The notes under the pieces are model-generated. The model saw nothing but the letters and a program-made list of their open reading frames with translations. It was not told the DNA's origin and made no database searches. The position numbers and the translations under genes are program-made. A stretch of 64,000 nucleotides of DNA from the NCBI RefSeq assembly GCF_037975245.1, contig NC_092572.1:17834273-17898272 (forward strand). The letters are read 5' to 3'. The stretch comes from Apostichopus japonicus (lineage: Eukaryota; Echinodermata; Holothuroidea; Aspidochirotida; Stichopodidae). Positions 35,901-45,424 of this stretch are shown piece by piece (the stretch's first letter is position 1; every line of letters starts with the position of its first letter).

Positions 35901-37834
35901 TTACAGGTTTTTGCATCACGGCAATGGGTGAAAATAAGAAATGGAATAGGACGTTAAATGATCAACTTGGGGGCTCAAGATGCCAGGGATTAGGTGAGGC
36001 CCTAAAGCAAGGTAATTAATAACTAGTACAGACAGCAACCATTCACTAGGGGAATGTGTTTTATAATAATTATTGTGGGTTGATTTTGATGATATTGAAC
36101 CTATTCACTGTTGAATGCAATGTACTTCGTGCGCACCGTTTTTATTAGGATCAGGCTCTTAAGGATCCGGAGATTCCCACCCTTTACGTTATGCCACTGG
36201 ATGGTACAATTCAAACGAGAAGATAAGAAAATGCCAAAAATAACCCCTTAATTACACTGGTGTCTCATGGTTCCAAAGACAAACCTATGAACTTTGGGCC
36301 ACTTTCCTTTCAAGGTAGCTAAGAGCAATTTTGGACACCCCCACTTCCATTTCACCTTTATTTTTTTTTTGGGGGGGGGGGGGTGAGGTGAGTAATTTCA
36401 ACTTACATGTAAGTTATAGATAGCTTTGGGGAATGCTTGCCAATTGGAATGAAAAAATACAAGCAATTATTTAATCACTACTGTATCTTGTTGCAATCTC
36501 TATTATCTTGTTCATGTTTCTGGGTTGTGTGCAGAGGCATCCAGATCCAGACTGGGCCCCAGGGACTTTCACCTGGATCCATTCTTTTCCCGCTCATCAT
36601 TTTGCCTTAAAGAATATTACGAAAATGGGAATAAACTTTATCTCTATCCAATAATTTCCTGGCCCCCACGCCCCTATTGTCCCTGGGCCTCAGGAATGTT
36701 GTGCCTTTGACACCCCTTCTCATCAGGCCTGTTTCTATCATCCTGCTTGAGAAAGCAAACCGTTATGTATTTGCTGTAAAGATGAGATGGAGAGGCTTAT
36801 AGGTCAAGTTTACAATCACTTTTATCATAATCAGCACGCTACACACCTTTTTGCACTCACACTTTGTGCCAAATTGAATTCACTGACATCAATTTTTCAT
36901 GTCTGTGTAAAATAACTTGTCATTTAAGAAATAGATGCTAATAGTTAACTATATTAACAGCTAGCTTGAATCTTCAATATAAAAATAAACAGAGTGACAG
37001 GTGTTGAAGTGGATCATCAACCAACACTTTACATAGTGTAGTTATTTATCTTGTATCCAATAGCAACATGCTACAGAAATGTTAAGATAACAATGTTTCA
37101 AAGCAGAGTGTGACTTTGACAGAAATGTCACAGCCTTTAAAATTGCTTTGAAACAATTAATCATTTCCTGCATGTGAGTTGTACAGTAGATAAGACTTGC
37201 TGTAAGACTAGTGTCCCAGGAAAATAACTTTTAAACTTCTTCCCCTTCCACACCCACCCCTTCCCCAGAACTGCTCTGGGCCATCTAGCAGTGCTCATAC
37301 GACCAACTGGTCCATGGTCGGTCCGCTCCTACTGGAGAATATCCCTGTACAAACTGTGGCCAATGTAAAATTGAACATGTACTTGCTGACATGCATGCTA
37401 ATCATGAATTCTCATATTGTTGCTTGAGGCATTTGTCTGCCATTGGTAAAGAAGCTTGGTCATCATCTCCCCATCCCTCTCTTCTCATTTTCAAATCCAC
37501 AACTGCCCAATCTGTAAATTCAAGCAACTTCTTCATAGCCTTCTACCTATTTCCTACCCATCCAGTCAGTCAAAATCAAACAATACACAAACTGTATGTA
37601 TTCCATAAAATGTCTTCTTATCATAAAAGTCACATACGGTGAGCTGTAGTTGCCTCTTTGCTCAATTTATAGACTGACCCATCCAGCGGTCTTCCTCTTA
37701 TTTCAATAGAACTTTTGTCATCCTTTACCATTTACACATTTTACTTTTCTACCCTCTCGAGTTGTCCCAGCAACTTCTCGATCCCGAAGCGGCGATCTCA
37801 CCATGGACTGATGCAAATGAATCACCTGACATGC
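32973..37834. other. Non-coding stretch without recognised genes
   Basis: Poly-C or poly-G runs occur at 33888-33902, about 34209, 35799 and 36369-36382. At about 37340-37430 a short frame with a C..C...C pattern (YPCTNCGQC) might be a decayed retroelement, but it is too short to assign. Confidence 0.4.
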
Positions 37835-37836
37835 TC

Positions 37837-38172
37837 TTTCATTCATACATATTCATGTTCTCTGAGTCTTGGTCAACTCTTGGCTAAACTTTGAACAGCA
37901 CTTACTCATTTATGAATATTCATTTTATCTGAGTTAGAGTAAATCTTGGCTAAACTTTTGAACAGCACTTTCTCATTCATGAATATCTATGTTATCTGAG
38001 TCGTGGTCACCTCTTGGCTCAAGTTTTGAACAGAGCTTTCTCATTCATGAATATTCATGTTCTCTGAGTTGTGGTCACCTCTTGGCTCAAGTTTTGAACA
38101 GAGCTTTCTCATTCATGAATATTTATGTTCTCTGAGTTGTGGTCACCTCTTGGCTCAAGTTTTGAACAGCTA
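37837..38172 (-). repeat. 68-base minisatellite including the ANAPC13 C-terminal codons and stop
   Basis: About five units of 67-68 bases have their GAACAG marks at 37893, 37960, 38028, 38096 and 38164. On the minus strand a unit reads CTGTTCAAAACTTGAGCC, AAGAGGTGACCACAACTCAG, AGAACATAA, then ATTCATGAATGAGAAAG. The unit nearest the gene is the coding end of ANAPC13 (codons for AVQNLSQEVTTTQRT and stop). The more distal units are increasingly diverged. Confidence 0.9.
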
Positions 38173-38347
38173 CATCGGTCCACCGTTTTTCCTCTTCCTT
38201 CAATGAAACTTTCTCGTCGTTTCCAGAATCTAAGTCGGGAACATCCTCGATGGGTACCTCGATGTCATCATTGGGTAGTTTGTCTTTCCGCCATTCGTCA
38301 TCCACAATGTCTAAGAGTCGTCCTTCTCTTTGTACTTCTGAATCCAT
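38123..38347 (-). CDS. ANAPC13: Anaphase-promoting complex subunit 13
   Basis: A 74-residue protein, the same length as human APC13. The N-terminus MDSEVQREGRLLDIVDDEWR matches human MDSEVQRDGRILDLIDDAWR, followed by KDKLP, an acidic middle, and KRWTDVAVQNL aligning with the human WTDLALQYL. APC13 is a small stabilising subunit of the APC/C ubiquitin ligase that helps hold the TPR subunits (established knowledge). The coding region has no intron. The upstream in-frame residues read through a UTR. A likely acceptor (TATTTCTAG, AG at 38382-38383) shows that a non-coding exon lies upstream. The last 15 codons and the stop form the first unit of a 68-base minisatellite, and this tail differs from the human one. 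Confidence 0.9.
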   Translation of the reverse strand: MDSEVQREGRLLDIVDDEWRKDKLPNDDIEVPIEDVPDLDSGNDEKVSLKEEEKRWTDVAVQNLSQEVTTTQRT

Positions 38348-38639
38348 GATAATTATTATTATACTGTACAGTACGTCTGGTCTAGAAATATAAAAGAAGG
38401 TACCAGATGTGTTAGTGATTGGTCTTTTGCACCCAGATTCTATATTTGGTGACTTTCTCAAAAAGTGAGGGAAACTTACAGGAATACATGTTCTAAGGAC
38501 TGCAGTAGCAATACACTGAACTAAATATTACAGCCTGTTCTGAGCATTCCTCTAGTACATACAGTACCTTATTGTGAAATGCTGTTATGCTACTGTACCC
38601 TCATATCATGCTTCCAACAAAAAATAATAATAATAATAG

Positions 38640-39110
38640 GTTCATTCCATGTCAAATCTCGGATGGCTGTTGCTAGACCCTCTCCAAACTTACCACCCGC
38701 TTTACATGATTAAAGCACCATGAAATAAGGATAAGTACTATGAAAATTTCAGTTGCAGTGCTTCAAAAATTGTCCAATTCATGACCGTTTGAAATTTTGC
38801 AATTTGCTGGCCAAGTGACATTTTCTTGAGTTTTGAGGTCTCATTTCTCATCAATTGAACACCCCAGATACCCTCCTATTACATAACCCTACAGAGCCTA
38901 GCTCTTAGAAAGATTAATCAAATCAGATAGAAAAAGGATATTCTAACATCGTATTGTGGAGTTAGGTCAACTTAAATATGCCAAAATATTTTATTTTTGT
39001 TATATTCGCTCAAGAATGTGGCATGTTTGGGGATTAATTGCTTCTAAAGTATTGCTTCAGATTACCTGAGTTCTTAAAAGTTTATATACATGTATTACCC
39101 AGACAATGCA
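38640..39110 (+). mobile_element. Possible relic related to the foldback element ends
   Basis: GGTTCATTCCATGTCAAATC at the left resembles the outer end of the foldback element at 48231-49791 (GGGTCATTCC.TGTCAAATC). The following sequence has similar style (CATTTCTCATCAATTGAAC, ATATTCG) but no inverted right end was found. Confidence 0.3.
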
Positions 39111-39123
39111 AAATACAAAAGTT

Positions 39124-39396
39124 CAGGTGCGTAGCAAGGAATTTGCCAAGGGAGGGGCATAGCCTGTGGCAAACTATCTAAGCGTAGCACCACCATAAGT
39201 TGGCGCGAAGCGTACAAAAAATTTTGGCTGGAAATGCCACCTAGATCTGGATATGGCACTTCCCAAGCCTTGTGAGTTGCATCTAAGCATTTCCTATTTT
39301 GAAATGACTAGCAATTTACTAGCAAAAAATATGCTCAAGGGGGGGGGGGGGGGAGTGGTCGCCCGCTTCACCCCCCCCCAATTGGCTACGCACCTG
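39124..39396 (+). mobile_element. hAT-like MITE, CAGGTGCGTAGC family
   Basis: The ends CAGGTGCGTAGCAAGG and GGCTACGCACCTG are inverted. The flanks CAAAAGTT (39116-39123) and CACAAGTT (39397-39404) match at seven of eight positions, as expected for an old 8-base target duplication. The body has the shared core module (about 39173-39275) and a 15-G run (39339-39353). Confidence 0.8.
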
Positions 39397-40210
39397 CACA
39401 AGTTAACAATGATTTCCTGTATTATATACTTTTGGTAAATGCATCTCCGAATTGCACATTTCATGCTGCGATTCAGTATGATGAAGTTTTTGTTGCCGAA
39501 TTAGCACCAGCATAGCCATGCAAGAGCTATGAACTTTTCTTAGTTTAACTTTCTTACTTTATATACAAACTTCTAGGGTTCTCACTTTTTCCATGATTAA
39601 CTTATGAGGTTGTAGTTTGCTACGATGTGCAAAATAGGCAGTCTTTGACAGCTAAAGAGGCAAAATGGGTCATCTTGAAAAATTCTTTTCATTTTTTCTA
39701 GAAGAGATCTTGTACCACCCAGTGTGTGCAACAATATTTCAGGAGGGTATTTTGCCTTACATTTGAACGAAAAATCCTTAAAGTTTGTGATTTTCATTTT
39801 GACAAGTATGTGTGGGTCGCTGGATTTGCTACATCAAATACAGGTGTTACCGGCCTTTTTAGGTCACTTAGGGGCAGCCTAATGCTATTACTCGGCCAAA
39901 AGTACACAATAAAGTATAGGCCTATGCCTATAAGTGCCTACTCTACATTAGGCTAACTAGCGTTAGCCTACACTGTGTAAAATTATCCGTGCAGATTGTA
40001 TAGTCTCATTTGATCTTCAATCGAAATATTATGCCTATACACTAATGATATAGATATGGCTCACTTTGTGGGTTTGCGGAATACACTTGTGATAATTCGC
40101 AAGAAAATATGCAATCTTTCGAGTGGTGATAACAATCTCGAAGATTACACACCATCGTCTGTATATGATTGCGCAATACGGGTCATTCTACATGACCTTA
40201 AAAAATAAAC

Positions 40211-40297
40211 CAATCAATATTGAGAACGACTCAGAAAAGATTAAGTCTGATTGGTTCCCGCACCAGAATCTACGCGCCAAACTTTGAGTGATATAAA
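40211..40297 (+). promoter_or_regulatory. H2A.X promoter elements
   Basis: Two CCAAT boxes (CCAATCA at 40211, inverted TGATTGG at about 40249), an E2F-like GCGCCAAA (40275-40282) and a TATA box TATAAA (40292-40297) precede the start codon by 80-167 bases. This is a normal arrangement for a histone gene. Transcription would start near 40320. Confidence 0.75.
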
Positions 40298-40377
40298 TTC
40301 GACTCGACTTGCCACACTCATCAATTCAACATTACATTGCAGCTGAAGCAGAACTCATTTCTCCGTCCTAAATCAAA

Positions 40378-40782
40378 ATGTCTGGTCGAGGTAAAGGTGC
40401 AGGAAAGACGCGGGCCAAGGCTAAGTCGAGGAGTTCAAGGGCAGGCCTTCAGTTCCCCGTTGGTCGCGTACATCGATTTTTGAGGAGAGGAAACTATGCC
40501 CAAAGAATCGGAGCAGGTGCCCCAGTGTACCTTGCAGCTGTGTTGGAATACCTGGCTGCTGAGATCCTCGAGTTGGCTGGTAATGCCGCCCGTGACAACA
40601 AGAAAAGCAGAATCATTCCCCGTCACCTTCAACTTGCCATCAGGAACGACGAGGAGTTGAACAAACTACTCAGTGGAGTCACCATCGCACAGGGAGGTGT
40701 CTTGCCAAATATCCAAGCTGTCCTCCTCCCCAAGAAGACTGGGAAGCCAGCAAAACAGACTTCACAGTCTCTGGAATACTAA
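40378..40782 (+). CDS. H2AX: Histone H2A.X-type
   Basis: An intronless 134-residue H2A. The N-terminus [20 protein letters not shown], the core [19 protein letters not shown], the acidic-patch segment [10 protein letters not shown] and [20 protein letters not shown] are all intact. The tail extends past the usual H2A end and finishes TSQSLEY. H2A.X proteins normally end SQ(E/D) plus an aromatic, the ATM/ATR site read by MDC1. Here the last four residues are SLEY (codon CTG where CAG would give SQEY), with an SQ two residues earlier. The protein would sit in nucleosomes. The length and tail favour H2A.X over canonical H2A, with the caveat of the altered motif. Confidence 0.88.
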   Translation: MSGRGKGAGKTRAKAKSRSSRAGLQFPVGRVHRFLRRGNYAQRIGAGAPVYLAAVLEYLAAEILELAGNAARDNKKSRIIPRHLQLAIRNDEELNKLLSGVTIAQGGVLPNIQAVLLPKKTGKPAKQTSQSLEY

Positions 40783-40802
40783 GCAGTAGACAGAAACACA
40801 AC

Positions 40803-40818
40803 GGCTCTTTTAAGGGCC
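40803..40818 (+). terminator. Histone mRNA 3' stem-loop
   Basis: GGCTCT-TTTA-AGGGCC fits the histone stem-loop consensus (six-base stem, four-base loop) 21 bases after the stop. A purine block GGAAAAAAG (about 40833-40841) is a candidate U7 downstream element. It indicates replication-dependent, non-polyadenylated mRNA. Confidence 0.85.
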
Positions 40819-41056
40819 ACCAAATACTCCAGGAAAAAAGCTTTCCTTCTCCATTATACATGCTATCTTGTCTTCCTTTCTTCTTTTGTTATTGTGCTAC
40901 ATTCTTCTTATTACTAGCTAGGCCTATTTGCTATGCAATCCAATTACATTACCTAGTACTGCCTAGGCCTATATTCCACTATTGCAATGAGTGTCCAAGG
41001 GTTAGAATTTGCCCCTGAAAACCCTTTTCCACCCATGGAATCTGGAATCTTTATTG

Positions 41057-41062
41057 AATAAA
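41057..41062 (+). terminator. Poly(A) signal downstream of H2A.X
   Basis: AATAAA lies 275 bases after the stop. Vertebrate H2AX makes both stem-loop and polyadenylated mRNAs (established knowledge), so dual 3' ends are plausible here. Confidence 0.5.
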
Positions 41063-41281
41063 GGCACATAAAAAAATCCAAGGCTACAATCTTGTAATGT
41101 ATGACATGTTTTGATTTGAGGCACACCTGACTGTTTTCACCAACAATATCATCACAGATTATATAAAGCTTATATTTTACAATTAAATCTGTCTGGGATT
41201 TCTCTTTATCCGCTGTTAATTCTACTTATTTAATAACTGATGAACTAATTGCGCTGGAGCACCCCAACACAATACATTAAA

Positions 41282-41507
41282 GGCCGTGGCTATTCTTACG
41301 ACAAAGGCGAATTCAAGCGCAGTAAAGTAAATAAAGCAACTGTGCATGTAGTAGGGGTAACTTTAACCCTAAACCCCAATCCTAACACTAACCGGAAATT
41401 ATTGTTACTCCTGGTCGTAAAAAATAGTACTCCTGTCATAAAAATAGCAACTGCGCATGCGTAATCGGAAATTATTCTTACGAACAGTCGTAAGAATAGC
41501 CACTTTG
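41282..41507. mobile_element. MITE with 9-base target duplication
   Basis: The ends share the inverted repeat GTGGCTATTCTTACGAC. Both flanks are TACATTAAA (41273-41281 and 41508-41516). A 9-base duplication suits Mutator-like elements (established knowledge). Inside are a telomere-like run (TAACCCTAAACCCC, about 41366-41380) and a hairpin ATTCTTACGA-ACAG-TCGTAAGAAT near the right end. There is no coding region. Confidence 0.75.
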
Positions 41508-41516
41508 TACATTAAA

Positions 41517-43477
41517 ACTGGTAAACATTAGTATATACACATGTATGCATTAAACATATTTACACATACATGTACATACACTTAGCCTATGGAGGCAGGA
41601 TTAGCTACATAAGAAGAATTAAGTGATGTTGAATCGTCAAGTTTAAGTGTGGTGTTTCACTGACATTTTAAAATGACGTAAGGATTTGTATTTTGTATAA
41701 TTGGTTGGGAGTGAATTCCAGAGGATGACACCACAATAACAAATTTTGCAATTGGTTTAGATTTGTCCTAGAGTAAACTATATGCATGGAGTTCTTGAGC
41801 GAGAATCGTACACATGAAAGTCGCAGTTATAAGTGGAAAACGAGTCAAAGCTTTGTGGTAAAAGTCTGATGAAATAGTACATAAAAATCCCAACTCGGTA
41901 GCTGTGGAGATCGTAAATATTTGAAATGTTCAAATCTTTAAACAGAAGAGAGCTATGAGAAAATAGTATGGGACATTGTGGATATTTCTGAGATTATTTA
42001 AGAGTCTTTGGAGCATTCCCTCAAATAATTTGCTTGGAACAGACCACATACACAGTCATGGCTGATTTTGATGATGGTGATCGTCCCTCTCCTGCTTAGA
42101 TATTGCTCCACCATCAAATAGGAAAACTCCCTGCACCAAATATGCTTTAGCAGGCACAGTACTTGTCTCTATTCAATTGTGTACCAATTTCGGGGCTTTA
42201 GCATCTTTAGAAAGCATGCTGCACTCTAATCAAATAATATACTTTTAAAGGGTATTTTGTTTAGTTTGTTATGGATTGAGCTTAATCTGTTTTGTTATCA
42301 ACTGATGAGGCCTGGAAGACTACCAGGTAATTGTGTATGTCATACTATCCTCAACATCCATCCAACAAACCACAATTTTCCTAACTTTAATAAGCTGCAA
42401 GAAAAGTCTTCAAGAAAAGTCCATTTTTAAGCTATCTTTATTTACAAAATCATTGACTTACACATGGTCCACATTACAAAAAATGTCTAGTTAATAGTTA
42501 TCTGTATTGCCATCATGCTCGTATGTTCAATCAAGTGAAACTTATACAGACTCGAACTCTGAGGTTATCAAACCCATCACAAATTTATTCTTAATATATG
42601 CAAGAAGTCCAACCAATGGTCACTCAAGTCCAAGCTGCAATTTCATTTTACTACTACTGCGGCAACTGTAAAGATTTTTTTCCCCGTTTGGGACGTTGCA
42701 TCATCTCATTCAACACTCCTCGATGTGTTGTCAATACTTTGGATGATCAGAAGTTCAAAACATTTCAAGACTGGACTTTTGAGAAAAACAAATGAGGACT
42801 TTTTTCACACAGTAATTGATTATGAGGGCGAGCCACGATACTTATTGTTGTATTATGGCATATCTTACCTTTCATTGTTACAAGTAGTTGTTATTTAGGA
42901 CTGCTGCCCTTTATTCTTAAGAACAGTATGTTTGTTTGGGTGTGCTGTTAGTGACTGCTAACTTCTACCTGAATTATTGACATGACAACAACACGAGATA
43001 GAAAGTAGAATTACACATTGTATTAAACATCTTAACAAGATATAAGATAATACTTCACTTATGACCTTCAAAATCACATTCCATTGTTAAATGATGTGAC
43101 ACTATTAAACCTTGAAGAGAAAGATATTCCACACTGTTACTGGAGAACCCTTATCTCAATATCTTGCACCTCATCCCGGCAATTTTGTGTAGCAATTAAC
43201 ATAAACCCCAGGAATATCTCTAAAATCATCCAAATTTGGATTAGTTGTTAAGAAATGGTTAAAGTCGACAACTGGCAATGTGACTAGACTATTAAAGTTT
43301 ATCCATCATTTCTAGCCTACATTGTTTCCTTCCAAAGTGAAACTTGAATTATATACAGAACTCCAATGCATGGGATTTATTACATTAAACACACAACGAT
43401 CATTTAAACAGACCATAGTGACCACCCATTTTAAGCAATTTACGACAAAATACATGTCGGTCAAACCCGTACTATCT
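41517..43477. other. Non-coding stretch without recognised genes
   Basis: No exon, transposon end or simple repeat of note, apart from a short match (TATTCCACACTGTTA, about 43126) to the hairpin repeat family. Confidence 0.4.
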
Positions 43478-44020
43478 AAGAAAACTTCTGGTGTCTGGTG
43501 AAGGAACAAACTACTTGTGGCTCCCTTCCTAAAGCTCCCTACAAGCCCTTTCACAAGTTTAAGTATTGTATATCAACTACTCTAAGTGCTATAATTTATT
43601 AGACCTTTTTTTTCACATTTAAGTATCTGTGATTCGAATACAGAATAAATTCAAACTGCTTTTGTCAAAGAAAACTTCTGGCGTAAGAACTCATTACTTG
43701 CAACTTCCTTTCCAAACCTCCCTGCAAGCCCTTCCACAATTTTTAAGTGATTATATTACTTTAAAGGTTGTAGTTTGTTCGATTTTTTATTAACATTTAA
43801 ATATCTATGATTCAAATACAGAATAAGTTCTTAACACTTTTCATCAAAGAAAACTTTCGGTGTAAGAACTCATTACTTTCAACTTCCTTTCCAAAACCTC
43901 CCTGCAAGCCCTTCCACAATTTGTTAAATGATTATATTGCTCTAAGGGTTGTAGTTTGTTAGATTTTTTATTAACATTTAAATATCTATGATTCGAATAC
44001 AGAATAAATTCTTAATAAAA
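43478..44020 (+). repeat. Tandem repeat, about 180 bases, three copies
   Basis: Units begin near 43478, 43667 and 43846. Each holds AAAGAAAACTT, CTTCCTTTCCAAA, CCTCCCTGCAAGCCCTT and CCACAATTT, then GATTCGAATACAGAATAA (43631, 43809, 43990). The first unit is the most diverged. It lies downstream of the PSENEN 3' end. Confidence 0.8.
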
Positions 44021-44029
44021 AATAAAACA

Positions 44030-44197
44030 AAAACTGTTAGCAAACTGCTTCTCCATTAAAGAGCCTGTGTAAAACAATGTGTAAAAGTAAGTGGGCCTGA
44101 TGTTTCGATCCTAGCAGGATCTTCTTCATAGGCTGAATCATTCAGCCTATGAAGAAGATCCTGCTAGGATTGAAACATCAGACCCACCCACTTTTAC
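44030..44197. mobile_element. Hairpin repeat family, two copies head to head
   Basis: Two copies of the same segment face each other around C44139. The left arm is GGGCCTGATGTTTCGATCC, AGCAGGATCTTCTTCATAGG, CTGAAT; the right arm is its near-exact inverse. Arms of about 53-55 bases give a strong cruciform. The sequence outside the left arm matches the 29475 copy. Confidence 0.7.
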
Positions 44198-45284
44198 AAA
44201 GAATAAATTCTTGTCTGACATGGTCAAACCTGACATTGTCCCTTCACTTGAAGCTATTAAAGTGAACCCCTCGATTGTATCTCAAACTTTTCCTGTTTGG
44301 CTATATAATTGACTCTCAGATAATGTTAATAATAAATTCTTGAAATATCTAAAATATTAACAACAAAATCATTTTAGCATGAAGAAGAAGTAGAAAAAAA
44401 GAAAAAATAAACATGAAAGAAAGAAACAGCAGCCATCAGTAATGACTATCAATTTGTTTTAATGTATCTAAGGTTTACGTCAGACAACTGAAATGTGAAG
44501 AAACCCATATTATTACTATTAAACTTAAATATCGCTAATTTTATATTAACGTCAAAGTGCACTAGCGCAGATGTAAAATCTGGGATGAGTTTTGTTATAA
44601 TTCCTACTGCACATGAGCAGTGACATCATTTAGAAATCCTGAAATTTTTTTATCTGGTACCACATATATATTAAATTTATACTATTCGAATTGGTGGACT
44701 TGTTTTACAAAATGCACAGATGTATAGCGTCCTTTTACACACTGAAAGGTATTTCTGTTTTTTAAGTATCAAGGGAAAAAGTAAATGTTGTATTGCATAT
44801 CCAAATGCAGTAGCTATACAAAAGCAACGATGTTTAGCAATTATTGGTCACAGCTTTATAGTATTTTCAGTATCCCCCAAGAAACAATGTGGTATTAAAC
44901 AAAACTTGAACACTTAAATTATTCCTTGGAATCATCTCAGATATAGGATCAAAATTTACAATCTTTTGTGCCAGAAAGACTTTAATAAGTGGCAAGTTTT
45001 GTAGAAGGGATATAGACCATCAAATCATTCCATACGAGAATGGAATTGCTACAGAGACATGGAATCTAACTATGGTATAGCAACACGCTACGCATTTGGT
45101 TCATTCATTTGCTACACATCATGAATAGCAAAGTGTTTTCACTCAAGTTAATGCTATTGAATTGAGTGTAACATGAATTCATTGAATTCACAAGCTTTCA
45201 AGTCAGGACACTTTGAAAAGCTACATTGTTGTTCCGTAGCGTGATCGATCCTTTGACGATGGTCGTGGTTGAAATGGTCTACAT
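44198..45284. other. PSENEN 3' flank
   Basis: AT-rich with no recognised feature. It probably includes the PSENEN 3' UTR. A TTTAAT (ATTAAA on minus) near 44981 is a possible poly(A) signal. Confidence 0.35.
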
Positions 45285-45424
45285 TCAGAGCATTCCTTTT
45301 GGTATCACGAGGGACAGTCTGTCACCTGTCTGGCCCCATTCTACCCTCTTGAGCTGAAAGATGGTTACCCAAGTTATGATCACTATCGTCCACAGGATGG
45401 CACCGATTAAAGACCAAATTAAAT
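45285..45424 (-). CDS. PSENEN: PSENEN coding exon 3
   Basis: Starts after TTTCTAG (AG at 45425-45426), completes a Tyr codon, and runs to the TGA at 45285-45287. Encodes the second transmembrane region and the C-terminal tail needed for complex function. Confidence 0.9.

Noticed and set aside
37340-37430. Short cysteine-patterned frame (YPCTNCGQC) that might be a retroelement fragment.
   Set aside because: Too short, with frame changes nearby and no second supporting motif.
43478-44020. Regular repeats that might suggest a CRISPR-like array.
   Set aside because: Units are long and contiguous with no unique spacers, and the DNA is eukaryotic.
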